A stretch of DNA of 64,000 bases from Pseudaeromonas sharmana (lineage in GTDB: Bacteria > Pseudomonadota > Gammaproteobacteria > Enterobacterales > Aeromonadaceae), in contig NZ_JBHSAF010000014.1 in NCBI RefSeq assembly GCF_042649925.1, positions 1,029,559-1,093,558 on the forward strand, read 5' to 3'. Below, in pieces: positions 35,094-44,093 of the stretch; the stretch's first letter is position 1, and the number at the start of each line of letters is the position of its first letter. The notes beneath the pieces are model-generated. The model was not told the origin of the DNA. It saw only the letters and a program-made list of their open reading frames with translations, and ran no database searches. The position numbers and the translations under genes were made by a program.

Positions 35094-35589
35094 CCTCGGA
35101 TGAACGACGCAATCGGGACAGTATCCGGATGACGTCGTTCAACAGGCGGTAACGCTCGAGCTCTTCTTTGCCATAACGGGTCGATAACAGCGCGGCATTG
35201 CCGCGCTGTTTCATATAGCGCGTTATCTGCAAACGATTGAACTTGCCAATGCGGTAAAACAGATCGAGCAAAGACTGCGTCTCTTCGCTATCCAATCCGG
35301 CCACAGCGGGATAATTGGCATCGCCGGGTGTTAAAATACGTAGCGACAGCTCACACACATCGCCTCGCTCCTGCAGGTACTCCAGCCACTGCTCTACCTG
35401 TGACGGTTTGCATCCGGCCAGCAAGTTAAAATGGCCACTGCTGTCACTGCGACAACGCGTTAGCAGGCAACACGCCAGCTCATCATCATTACAACTGAAG
35501 GTGACATCGCCAGACAGCGCCCAATCGACCGACGAGACTCGGATCAGCGCCTCAGCTCCCGTTTTGCTCCTGCACTGGAAAAGAAACAC
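35086..35589 (-). CDS. Uncharacterised 167-residue protein
   Basis: Not recognised. The product is a soluble protein without signal peptide or membrane helix. It contains four cysteines in its first half (CNDDELACCLLTRC region) and a basic, helical C-terminal third (RLQITRYMKQRG, RYRLLNDVIRILSRLRRSS), which might bind nucleic acid. The start is placed at GTG because a full AGGAGGTGAT anti-16S sequence ends at it, with only 4 nt spacing; an ATG at 35604 has no ribosome-binding site. It converges on the CsrD-like gene, overlapping its 3' end by 8 nt. Confidence 0.6.
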   Translation of the reverse strand: MFLFQCRSKTGAEALIRVSSVDWALSGDVTFSCNDDELACCLLTRCRSDSSGHFNLLAGCKPSQVEQWLEYLQERGDVCELSLRILTPGDANYPAVAGLDSEETQSLLDLFYRIGKFNRLQITRYMKQRGNAALLSTRYGKEELERYRLLNDVIRILSRLRRSSEVK

Positions 35590-35706
35590 ATCACCTCCTG
35601 TCATTTGCAGCAAACGTTCAGTTTATCCTACTTGCTGACTCTCGCCTATTCGGGTTCGCAGCAGCCGCAGCGTGTAACGGCTACACTTGGGCAAAAAGGA
35701 GGGCGC

Positions 35707-36498
35707 ATGCGTAACAGCCTTTTACTCTGCCTGCTCGTGATCTGCCTCAGTGGGTCGCCGGCTTATGCCAAAGAGATCATCCGAGTCGGGGGTTATCCTT
35801 TTGCGCCTTTCGTTTATCGACATGGCCCCGCTTATGACGGCGTCACGCTGGCTCTGATTCAGGCATTGAACCAGATACAAGACGAATTTGAACTCAGCTT
35901 CACCCCGATTAGCAGCACGCGTAGGCTGCAGGGGTTTGACTTGCACCGCTTCGATTTGATCCTGTTTGAGAATCCACGTTGGGGATGGGAAGGCCGAGAT
36001 CTGGAATTCATTCCTCTGCCCTTCAGTGATGGTGACATCATGATCACGCTCCAATCAGCAGAGGATACAACCGCCCTGTTTCAGCATCCGGATAAATACT
36101 CCCTCATCGCAGTACAGGGCTTTCATTACGGCTTTGCCAATTATCAGAACGACCCAGACTATCTGCGCCAGCATTATGACATTCTGCTGGTCAAGGATAA
36201 TGAAAGCAGCCTGCAGGCCTTATTACGCAAGCGCGGGAAGATAGCGTTGATTACATACTCTTACTTGATGACACGCCTGTCCCAGCAACCTGAACTGCAG
36301 CGCCAGATTACTCTCGCCCCGTCGTATGACACGCGTTACGCGCTGGGGGCGCTATTACGGGCCTCGCATCCGCATCTGCACCGTACCCAGCTGGAAAAGT
36401 GGCTTAATCAACTGGAGCAAGATGGCAGCTTGGCCCGAATTTGGGAAAGATATGTCCCCAAAGGCTATCCTCGAGTCATTCCCCCTTCACGGCAGTGA
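35707..36498 (+). CDS. Periplasmic solute-binding-like protein (orphan)
   Basis: A 263-residue exported protein with a signal peptide (LLLCLLVICLSGSPAYAKE, cleavage after AYA near residue 19-21). The mature part opens with IIRVGGYPFAPFVYRHGPAYDGVTLAL, typical of family 3 amino-acid binding proteins, and ends with the helical LEKWLNQLEQDGSLARIWERYVPKG seen in that family. No ABC transporter genes adjoin. AAGGAGG lies 7 nt before the ATG. It may sense a ligand or scavenge solutes; which one is unknown. Confidence 0.78.
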   Translation: MRNSLLLCLLVICLSGSPAYAKEIIRVGGYPFAPFVYRHGPAYDGVTLALIQALNQIQDEFELSFTPISSTRRLQGFDLHRFDLILFENPRWGWEGRDLEFIPLPFSDGDIMITLQSAEDTTALFQHPDKYSLIAVQGFHYGFANYQNDPDYLRQHYDILLVKDNESSLQALLRKRGKIALITYSYLMTRLSQQPELQRQITLAPSYDTRYALGALLRASHPHLHRTQLEKWLNQLEQDGSLARIWERYVPKGYPRVIPPSRQ

Positions 36499-36522
36499 GT
36501 CCCCATCCCACTTCGCGAGCAT

Positions 36523-36545
36523 AAAAAAAGGAGCCTTGCGGCTCC
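36523..36545 (-). terminator. Terminator of aroA
   Basis: On the minus strand GGAGCC / GGCTCC around a 4-nt loop, followed by seven T, 18 nt after the aroA stop. Confidence 0.85.
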
Positions 36546-36562
36546 ATCTTTACCCACATCCG

Positions 36563-37846
36563 TTACTCAAACCGGCTAACACTGGCCAGCTTTTCAAAAT
36601 AATCGGGGAATGTCTTTGAGGTGCAACCTGGATCATTAATCGTCACCGGGGTATCGCTCAAGGCCACCAGAGAGAAGCACATCGCAATCCGGTGGTCGTT
36701 ATACGTATCGATGGCCGCATGCTTGAGATGTGGAACCGGCGTAACTTCGATGAAGTCCTCACCCTCGACCACGTCGGCACCCAACTTGCGCAACTCGGCC
36801 GCCATAGCGTGCAGGCGATCCGTTTCCTTGACGCGCCAGTTATAAATATTGCGGATCGCGGTTTTCCCCTGCGCAAATAACGCTGTGGTCGCAATCGTCA
36901 TCGCCGCATCCGGAATATGGTTCATGTCCATATCGACGCCATGCAGCTCACCTTGCTCGGCCTGAATATAGTCATCACCCCAAGTAATGCGTGCGCCCAT
37001 CTTTTCCAGCACCTCGGCAAAACGAATATCTCCCTGGATGCTCTGTTTGCCGATGCCAGTCACCTTGACCCGCCCCTTGATGGCTCCGGCAGCCAGGAAG
37101 TAGGATGCGGACGAGGCATCGCCCTCCACCAAAAAATCGCCCGGCGAGACGTACTGCTGGTTGCCACGAATGTAGAACACCTGATAGTTATCGTGCTCCA
37201 CCACGACGCCAAACTGCTGCATGATGTGCAGCGTAATGTCGATATACGGCTTGGACACCAGCTCGCCTTTGATCTTGATGCGAGTATCGCCTGCCGCCAG
37301 CGGCGCAGCCATCAGGAAGGCAGTCAGGAACTGGCTGGAGACGGAACCATCGATGTGAACCTCCCCCCCCCATAACCCTTTGCCGTTGATCGTCAGCGGT
37401 GGATAACCATCGTTCTTCAGGTAATGGATTTCCGCCCCGGCTTCACGCAATGCCTCGACCAGGTGACCGATAGGCCGCTCTTCCATGCGCGGCTCCCCCG
37501 TCAGGGTAAACTCACCATTGCTCAGACACAGTGCGGCACACAACGGACGCATTGCCGTGCCGGCGTTGCCCAGAAACAGCTGTAACGGCTCACGGGTTGA
37601 GAATGGGCGTCCAAGTCCATGCACGACACACTCGGTCTTGTCCGCCGAGAGCTGGTAATGCACCCCCAGCAGTTTTAACGATGCCAGCATGTGGCGGATA
37701 TCGTCGCTATCCAGCAGATTGGTGAGGCGAGTGGTGCCTTTGGATAGCGCCGCTAACAACAGTGCACGATTGGATACGCTCTTTGAGCCCGGCAGGTTGA
37801 CCGTGCCTTCCACACGAGCAATGGGTTCCAGTGTCAGGGTTTTCAT
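36563..37846 (-). CDS. aroA: 3-phosphoshikimate 1-carboxyvinyltransferase AroA (EPSP synthase)
   Basis: A 427-residue cytoplasmic enzyme of the shikimate pathway that joins PEP to shikimate-3-phosphate; it is the glyphosate target. Substrate loops are visible: LPGSKSVSNRALLLAAL near residue 19, the PEP/glyphosate loop LGNAGTAMRPL near residue 92-102 (class I sequence), GDASSASYFLAAGA, and the catalytic DHRIAMCF near the C-terminus. The start MKTLTLEPI fits homologues. serC lies on the same strand but is separated by the FapA-like gene and a repeat region. Confidence 0.98.
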   Translation of the reverse strand: MKTLTLEPIARVEGTVNLPGSKSVSNRALLLAALSKGTTRLTNLLDSDDIRHMLASLKLLGVHYQLSADKTECVVHGLGRPFSTREPLQLFLGNAGTAMRPLCAALCLSNGEFTLTGEPRMEERPIGHLVEALREAGAEIHYLKNDGYPPLTINGKGLWGGEVHIDGSVSSQFLTAFLMAAPLAAGDTRIKIKGELVSKPYIDITLHIMQQFGVVVEHDNYQVFYIRGNQQYVSPGDFLVEGDASSASYFLAAGAIKGRVKVTGIGKQSIQGDIRFAEVLEKMGARITWGDDYIQAEQGELHGVDMDMNHIPDAAMTIATTALFAQGKTAIRNIYNWRVKETDRLHAMAAELRKLGADVVEGEDFIEVTPVPHLKHAAIDTYNDHRIAMCFSLVALSDTPVTINDPGCTSKTFPDYFEKLASVSRFE

Positions 37847-37958
37847 AACTTCCTGTTCTCTTACAACTCATGGACAACTAGCAGTGGAGGGACAGTAACA
37901 GCCATGCCAGGACAGGGCAAGCCATTCAGATTATCCGTTTGGAAAAGTCATCACCGAC

Positions 37959-39650
37959 TCAGGGAATATCCAGCAAAGGCTCGACGACCAATTCACCATC
38001 CTGATGGCAAACCTGGCATTGCTGGTGTTCCTCCTGAGTGACCAGGCGCATCCCCGCCATCTCGATGCTCACACCAGGGTGCAGATGACGACAACAATAG
38101 ACCCGTGCCCGCGCCAGCGCGGCATCGCGTGCAGCATTGACTGCATCCAGCTCCTCTTCTTCGCTTTTCAACTGCCGGCAGAGATGCCCTCTGGTAGCCG
38201 AAATCTTGCTGGCCAGTTGATTCCGCTTCTCGCTGCTTGGCAGCTGCGCCACCTTGCTGTTGGCATCATCGAGCTGATGTAATACCTCAATATTGTGTTC
38301 GATTTCGCCACGCAACCATTTTCGACGTTCGAGGAGCTCGCTGAAATCACCGATGATGGTCAGCTGAGTCGAATTGTCCGCCGGACCGCCAATCACCACC
38401 GCCAGAATCTGCTCACCGGCGCACACTTGCCCACCGAGCAGGGTGCCCTTGCGCCGCCCCTCGTCACTGACAACCACCCGCGCGGCGCTGGTCACATGGG
38501 AATGCAGCAGTTGGCTGCTGATGACAATATCCCCTTCCGCCACGATATTGGCATACTGCGCAAATTTGGCGATGACCTTCCCCCCCGCGCGCACACTGCA
38601 GGAGTACTGTGCAGATTTGGCCACGGGATGCCCTATGATGCCCTTGTCGACCACCAGGTCACTGCCGGCCTCGATGTGTGCCGAATCCACGACCCCGCCG
38701 ACCGAGATACAGCCCCCCGCCTTGACGCGCATGCCATCACAGACGTTACCCTTGATCAGGATGCTGCCGGAAAACTCAATGTGACCAAATTTCGCCGTCA
38801 CGTCCTGAATGGTCAGCACTTCGTCAACGGCCATGCCCTGTTCAATTTCCAGCGGCAACCCCTCACGCATTGCCAGCAGCACATTGTTATCGTCAGGACT
38901 GATGCGCACACCGTCACCCGCGATCAGCGGCAACTCGCAACCATCTTTGGCCGGAAGCGGTGTGCCTGTGACCGTAAAACCGGTAATACCTGGTTCTGGC
39001 GGATAACGGCGCATCAAGACATCATCCACAGCAACCGTGGCCATAGCGCCGAGGTCTCGCAAATCGACCACATCATGCGCTTCATCTGTGACCTGGGGTT
39101 TGAGCACTCGTTCACTCAGGGTCGGAACCAGGCGGACAAACCGGCTATCCGCCCCATCCTGGGGAAGTTCACCTGCCGCCACTATGCCCGCAGTCAGGCA
39201 TCCAGGTTCACCGATGGCCGACTTCTGAACCAGATCGCGAATGGCCGCGTCAAGAAGGCCGTGGGTGACACCGGCTTTTTCCAATCCGGCCCGCAGCATA
39301 CCCTCGCTGACCGGATTTCCGGCAAAGGGGCTGTAGAGCTGTGCAGTTGCACTCATTTCGTCCTTCGCCAACTTGATCTCGACTTGGCCATCCAGCCGCC
39401 GTGCGATGATCAATACCGAGTGGCTATTGGTCTCACCCGGTTGTGCCGCAGAAATCTTGTTCAGAGCCTCGGCGGCATCCTTCAGCGCCTTGTCACTGGT
39501 TTGATATTTGTTAAAAGGGGATTGAGCAAACAGGGCTCCCAGCTGACGGGCATCCACCGGTTGGTCCACAGGCTCCACCGCCAACAGGACAAACTGTCGA
39601 TCTGAAGAGAGATAAAACCAGTCAACACTTAAATTCGTCGTCGTGTTCAT
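37959..39650 (-). CDS. FapA / DUF342 family protein
   Basis: A 563-residue soluble protein of the FapA (DUF342) family. The central part (about residues 230-420) is a beta-helix-like repeat of glycine and valine-rich strands (ISVGGVVDSAHIEAGSDLVVDKGIIG). A coiled region follows at about residues 430-520. In Vibrio a FapA protein links flagellar assembly with the phosphotransferase system; other members are uncharacterised. A C-terminal pair CQVCHQDG may bind metal. No flagellar genes are nearby, so the role is open. Confidence 0.82.
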   Translation of the reverse strand: MNTTTNLSVDWFYLSSDRQFVLLAVEPVDQPVDARQLGALFAQSPFNKYQTSDKALKDAAEALNKISAAQPGETNSHSVLIIARRLDGQVEIKLAKDEMSATAQLYSPFAGNPVSEGMLRAGLEKAGVTHGLLDAAIRDLVQKSAIGEPGCLTAGIVAAGELPQDGADSRFVRLVPTLSERVLKPQVTDEAHDVVDLRDLGAMATVAVDDVLMRRYPPEPGITGFTVTGTPLPAKDGCELPLIAGDGVRISPDDNNVLLAMREGLPLEIEQGMAVDEVLTIQDVTAKFGHIEFSGSILIKGNVCDGMRVKAGGCISVGGVVDSAHIEAGSDLVVDKGIIGHPVAKSAQYSCSVRAGGKVIAKFAQYANIVAEGDIVISSQLLHSHVTSAARVVVSDEGRRKGTLLGGQVCAGEQILAVVIGGPADNSTQLTIIGDFSELLERRKWLRGEIEHNIEVLHQLDDANSKVAQLPSSEKRNQLASKISATRGHLCRQLKSEEEELDAVNAARDAALARARVYCCRHLHPGVSIEMAGMRLVTQEEHQQCQVCHQDGELVVEPLLDIP

Positions 39651-39830
39651 GACAGGATCCGTCAGGTCATCTGCCTACTGTGATACCAGATCCGGTGCGA
39701 AACGGTTAGATTTCGAACTCAATTTAGTGATTTGACAGGAAAAACAATGGCTTTTCAGTCTGAATGAGTCCTTGCCGCTAACAGATACCAAGCGCTATGG
39801 CCATATGCATGTCCCCCTGAGCAGAGGGAG

Positions 39831-39907
39831 GGATGGAGGATGGAGGATGGAGGATGGAGGATGGAGGATGGAGGATGGAGGATGGAGGATGGAGGATGGA
39901 GGATGGA
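39831..39907. repeat. 7-bp tandem repeat (GGATGGA x 11)
   Basis: Eleven perfect head-to-tail copies of the heptamer GGATGGA. The tract has strong purine bias on the plus strand. It lies in the 343-nt spacer between the serC terminator and the start of the FapA-like gene, 180 nt upstream of the latter on its minus-strand side. Perfect short repeats of this kind are slippage-prone. Confidence 0.97.
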
Positions 39908-39942
39908 TCGATAGGATAGAGCGGGATGCAGCCAGGAAACAA

Positions 39943-39963
39943 ACAGGGGCTTAACGCCCCTGT
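39943..39963 (-). terminator. Terminator of serC
   Basis: On the minus strand ACAGGGGC / GCCCCTGT with a 5-nt loop, followed by TTGTTT. It lies 32 nt after the serC stop. Confidence 0.85.
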
Positions 39964-39994
39964 TGTGCTGATCGCTAGCCAGGGCTTACGGGCA

Positions 39995-41080
39995 TCAACT
40001 GTGTTGCTTGGCAAAACGCTCCATAAAGGCCACCAGCGCTTTGACCCCTTCCAGCGGCATGGCGTTGTACAGGCTGGCACGCATACCACCCACAATACGG
40101 TGACCTTTCAGGGCCATCAGATTCGCTGCCTTGGACTGCGTCAGGAAATCGGCATCCAGGGCCGCATCCTTGAGCTGGAACGGCACATTCATCCGTGAGC
40201 GACAAGCCAGGTCGACATGGTTGCTGTAGAAGTCACTGGCATCGATGTAGTCATACAGGAACTGCGCCTTCTCGATATTCTTCGCCTCAATGGCCTCCAG
40301 ACCGCCTTGACGCTTCAACCACTTGAAGACCAGACCAGCCAGATACCAGGAGTAGGTCGGCGGCGTATTGAACATGGAGTCGTTATCCGCCGTCACCTTG
40401 TAATCGAAGATCGCCGGTGTGTCGGACCGCGCCTGTCCCAACAGATCCTCGCGCACCAGCACGACTGCCAGGCCGGACGGGCCAATGTTCTTCTGGGCGC
40501 CGGCATAGATGATCCCGTAACGGCTAACATCAACCGGACGGGACAGAATGGTTGAGGACATGTCTGCGACCAAGGGAATCGACCCCGTGTCCGGCAGATC
40601 AAACATCTCGATGCCTTCGATGGTCTCATTCGGACAGAAGTGTACATAGGCGGCATCAGAGCGGAATTGCGGCTTGTCGACCAGTTTAAAACCACCGTTA
40701 TCCAGCTTGATCACGCCGTCGACGCCCTGCATGTCACCAAACTTCACGCCTTCGGTCAGCGCCGCCTTGGACCATACCCCTGACAGCAGGTAATCGGCCT
40801 TCTTGTTGGCGCCACCAAGTAAATTCTGGGGAACGGCCGCAAACTGGCCGCGACCACCACCGTGCATGAACAGGACTTTGTAGTTATCCGGAACCTGCAT
40901 CAGTTCGCGCAGATCCTTCTCCGCCTCGGCGGCAACCGCCATGTACTCCTTGCCACGGTGGGACAACTCCATGACGGAGACACCCAGACCATCAAAGTCG
41001 ATGAATTCACGCTGGGCTTGCGCCATGACCTCTTCCGGCAGCATGGCCGGACCTGCACAAAAGTTATAAACCTTGCTCAT
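39995..41080 (-). CDS. serC: Phosphoserine aminotransferase SerC
   Basis: A 361-residue PLP enzyme of serine (and pyridoxine) synthesis, converting 3-phosphohydroxypyruvate and glutamate to phosphoserine and 2-oxoglutarate. Start MSKVYNFCAGPAMLPEEV, the catalytic lysine in YAGAQKNIGPSG near residue 197, and MHGGGRGQFAAVP of the phosphate site are all present; length equals E. coli (362). It is downstream of gyrA on the same strand with the gyrA terminator between, so it is probably separate. serA, the previous pathway step, is at 54.5 kb in this window. Confidence 0.98.
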   Translation of the reverse strand: MSKVYNFCAGPAMLPEEVMAQAQREFIDFDGLGVSVMELSHRGKEYMAVAAEAEKDLRELMQVPDNYKVLFMHGGGRGQFAAVPQNLLGGANKKADYLLSGVWSKAALTEGVKFGDMQGVDGVIKLDNGGFKLVDKPQFRSDAAYVHFCPNETIEGIEMFDLPDTGSIPLVADMSSTILSRPVDVSRYGIIYAGAQKNIGPSGLAVVLVREDLLGQARSDTPAIFDYKVTADNDSMFNTPPTYSWYLAGLVFKWLKRQGGLEAIEAKNIEKAQFLYDYIDASDFYSNHVDLACRSRMNVPFQLKDAALDADFLTQSKAANLMALKGHRIVGGMRASLYNAMPLEGVKALVAFMERFAKQHS

Positions 41081-41196
41081 CTTCTCTTCCGTTGGCTTCC
41101 TTGGAACTTCCAGCTTTTACACCGAACCGTGATCCGGCGCAAAGGTTTTTATCTTGCTGACCACGCCTTCCCGGAGTCGGCCGGCAAGAAAACAAA

Positions 41197-41216
41197 AGGC
41201 GGCCCGAGGGCCGCCT
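41197..41216 (-). terminator. Terminator of gyrA
   Basis: On the minus strand AGGCGGCCC / GGGCCGCCT with a 2-3 nt loop, followed by TTTGTTTTC, right after the gyrA stop. Confidence 0.85.
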
Positions 41217-41228
41217 GTATCAGAAGCA

Positions 41229-43931
41229 TTACTCCTGATTGTCTTCCTGAGTTTGCTCCCCAGAAGCCGCTTCGACCTCCAGAGCACTCTCATCCACTTC
41301 CGGCTCGGCAATCCGCTCCAGGCTGACGACCTCTTCGCCTTCCATGGTACGAATCAGACGCACCCCACCGGTATTCCGACCGATGACGCTGACTTCAACA
41401 ACGCGCGTCCGTACCAGGGTGCCGGCATTGGTAATCAGCATGATCTCATCCTTGTCATCGACCTGGATGGCACCGACCACCTTACCATTACGCTCGTCAA
41501 CCTTGATCGAGATGACGCCCTGGGTACCGCGACTCTTGGTCGGATACTCTTCCAGCGCGGTGCGCTTCCCGTAACCGTTGGCCGTCGCCGTCAGTACCGC
41601 GCCTTCACCGCGAGGGATGATCAGCGAGACCACCTTGTCGCCGGCCGCCAGCTTGATGCCGCGCACCCCGGCCGCAGTCCGCCCCATAGGTCGGACGCCC
41701 TTGCCAGAGGTGTTGCCCTCACTCGACTCGCTAGCCTCGCTCTCAGACTCGTCAACCTCGTCGTCTTCGCCCTCGGCGTCACAGATCTCCGCGCCACGCC
41801 CCGGGCCTTCGGCAAATCGCACCACCTTGCCAGCATCGGAGAACAGCATGATCTCGTTGCTGCCATCGGTGATGTCGACGGCGATCAGCTCGTCCCCTTC
41901 CCGCAGCGTGATAGCGCGGATGCCGGAGCTCAACGGACGGGAGAAGGCCGACAGCTCCGTCTTCTTGACGGTACCATTGGCGGTGGCAAAGAACACAAAC
42001 TTGTCATCGTCGTAAGACTTGACCGGCAGAATGGCGGTGATGCGTTCACCCTCTTCCAGTGGCAGCAAGTTGACGATCGGGCGGCCACGCGCGGTACGCG
42101 ACGCTTCCGGCAGGTTGTAGACCTTCAGCCAGTAAACCTTACCGCGGGTCGAGAAGCACAGAATGGTGTCGTGAGTATTAGCCACCAGCAGACGCTCGAT
42201 GAAATCTTCTTCTTTCATCCGCGTGGCAGACTTACCGCGGCCACCACGGCGCTGAGCCTCATAATCCGACAGCGGCTGGTACTTGACGTAGCCCTCATGG
42301 GAGAGCGTGACCACGACATCTTCTGGCGTGATCAAATCTTCCATGTTGATTTCGATGCTCGCCGCCTGGATTTCAGTACGACGGTTATCACCGAATTGCG
42401 CCTTGACGTACTCCAGCTCCTCGCGGATGACCTCCATCAGGCGAGCCGGGCTATTGAGGATACGCAGCAGCTCGGCGATCTGGTTCAGCAGATCCTGATA
42501 CTCTTCCAGGATCTTTTCGTGCTCAAGCCCAGTCAGCTTTTGCAGACGCAGATCCAGGATCGCTTGCGCCTGTTGTTCGGTCAGGAAGTACTGACCTTCA
42601 CGAATGCCGTACTCTGGCTCCAACCACTCCGGTCGCGCCGCATTATCGCCAGCACGCTCCAGCATCGCCGCCACATTGCCCAGATCCCATGGCTTGGCGA
42701 TCAACGCCGCCTTGGCTTCCGCCGGACTCGGCGAGTGACGAATCAGCTCGATGATGGGGTCAATATTGGCCAGCGCAATCGCCAGACCTTCCAAGATATG
42801 CGCACGATCGCGCGCCTTGCGCAGTTCGAATACGGTACGACGAGTCACCACTTCACGGCGGTGATCGATAAAGGCCGCCAGAATCTCCTTGAGATTCAGC
42901 GTCTTCGGCTGGCCATTCACCAGGGCAACCATGTTCATACCGAACACGTTCTGCATCTGGGTATGGGCATACAGGTTATTCAGCACCACCTCGGAGACTT
43001 CGCCACGGCGCAGCTCGATGACCACGCGCATGCCGTCCTTGTCGGATTCGTCACGCAGCGCCGTGATGCCTTCAACCTTTTTGTCCTTGACCAGCTCGGC
43101 AATCTTTTCAATCAGACGCGCCTTGTTCACCGTGTAGGGTAACTCGGTGACAATGATGCTCTCTTTACCGTTCTTGTCGTCGGTCTCGATGTGCGTTCTG
43201 GCACGCACATAAATCTTGCCGCGACCGGTGCGATAGGCATCGATGATGCCAGAGCGGCCGTTGATGATGCCGCCGGTAGGGAAATCCGGACCCGGCACAT
43301 ATTGCATCAACTCATCCACCGTCAGGGCACTGTTGTCGATCAGCCCCAGACAGGCATCGACCACCTCGGTGAGGTTGTGCGGCGGAATATTGGTCGCCAT
43401 ACCGACAGCAATACCAGAAGATCCATTGACCAGCAGGTTCGGTATCTTGGTCGGCATGACTGCCGGAATCTGTTCGGTACCATCGTAGTTCGGTACCCAG
43501 TCAACCGTTTCCTTGTCCAGATCGGCCAGCAGTTCATGGGCGATCTTGTTCATGCGGATTTCGGTATAACGCATTGCCGCAGCGGAGTCGCCGTCGACCG
43601 AACCAAAGTTACCCTGGCCGTCGACCAGCATGTAGCGCATCGAGAAGTTCTGCGCCATCCGCACTATGGTGTCATAGACAGCACTGTCACCATGGGGGTG
43701 ATATTTACCGATAACGTCGCCGACCACACGGGCCGATTTTTTATAAGGCTTGTTCCAGTCGTTGCCCAGTTCGTTCATCGCGAACAGGACTCGACGGTGT
43801 ACAGGCTTCAAACCATCACGCACATCCGGAAGGGCCCGACCGACGATTACACTCATGGCGTAATCGAGGTAGGAGCTCTTCAACTCTTCTTCGATGTTGA
43901 TTGGCGTGATCTCTCTGGCCAGCTCACTCAT
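41229..43931 (-). CDS. gyrA: DNA gyrase subunit A
   Basis: A 900-residue type IIA topoisomerase subunit that cuts and rejoins DNA while GyrB supplies ATP. The quinolone region reads HPHGDSAVYDTIVRMAQ, with serine and aspartate at positions 83 and 87, so no resistance substitution. The catalytic tyrosine lies in SATRYTEIR-type sequence AAAMRYTEIR. Six-bladed C-terminal DNA-wrapping repeats follow. Between blades, near residue 725, there is an acidic Glu/Asp/Ser-rich insert (DAEGEDDEVDESESEASESS) absent from E. coli GyrA. It is divergent from ubiG, as in enterics. Confidence 0.99.
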   Translation of the reverse strand: MSELAREITPINIEEELKSSYLDYAMSVIVGRALPDVRDGLKPVHRRVLFAMNELGNDWNKPYKKSARVVGDVIGKYHPHGDSAVYDTIVRMAQNFSMRYMLVDGQGNFGSVDGDSAAAMRYTEIRMNKIAHELLADLDKETVDWVPNYDGTEQIPAVMPTKIPNLLVNGSSGIAVGMATNIPPHNLTEVVDACLGLIDNSALTVDELMQYVPGPDFPTGGIINGRSGIIDAYRTGRGKIYVRARTHIETDDKNGKESIIVTELPYTVNKARLIEKIAELVKDKKVEGITALRDESDKDGMRVVIELRRGEVSEVVLNNLYAHTQMQNVFGMNMVALVNGQPKTLNLKEILAAFIDHRREVVTRRTVFELRKARDRAHILEGLAIALANIDPIIELIRHSPSPAEAKAALIAKPWDLGNVAAMLERAGDNAARPEWLEPEYGIREGQYFLTEQQAQAILDLRLQKLTGLEHEKILEEYQDLLNQIAELLRILNSPARLMEVIREELEYVKAQFGDNRRTEIQAASIEINMEDLITPEDVVVTLSHEGYVKYQPLSDYEAQRRGGRGKSATRMKEEDFIERLLVANTHDTILCFSTRGKVYWLKVYNLPEASRTARGRPIVNLLPLEEGERITAILPVKSYDDDKFVFFATANGTVKKTELSAFSRPLSSGIRAITLREGDELIAVDITDGSNEIMLFSDAGKVVRFAEGPGRGAEICDAEGEDDEVDESESEASESSEGNTSGKGVRPMGRTAAGVRGIKLAAGDKVVSLIIPRGEGAVLTATANGYGKRTALEEYPTKSRGTQGVISIKVDERNGKVVGAIQVDDKDEIMLITNAGTLVRTRVVEVSVIGRNTGGVRLIRTMEGEEVVSLERIAEPEVDESALEVEAASGEQTQEDNQE

Positions 43932-44093
43932 ATAACCCTAGATCCCTACTTCAATCGACTTGAAAGCATAAGGGCGGCATTCTAGCACGCAAATGGCCAA
44001 TTCCCCAGCCTCCAGAGCGGGTGGCTGTCACAGCCTGAACGCTTGGTTATAATGCCGAGTCGCAGCAGCAACCATTAACAGGATCACCAGCAG

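Noticed and set aside
39772..39954. 60-codon frame across the GGATGGA repeats (DGGWRME repeats)
   Set aside because: It exists only because the 7-bp repeat is open in this frame; there is no ribosome-binding site and it runs into the serC terminator.
41154..43142. 662-codon frame antisense to gyrA
   Set aside because: Entirely opposite to conserved gyrA codons, with no start signal and His/Gln/Arg-rich shadow composition.
41229..43931. Quinolone-resistance substitutions in GyrA
   Set aside because: The quinolone region has Ser and Asp at the two key positions, so it reads as wild type.
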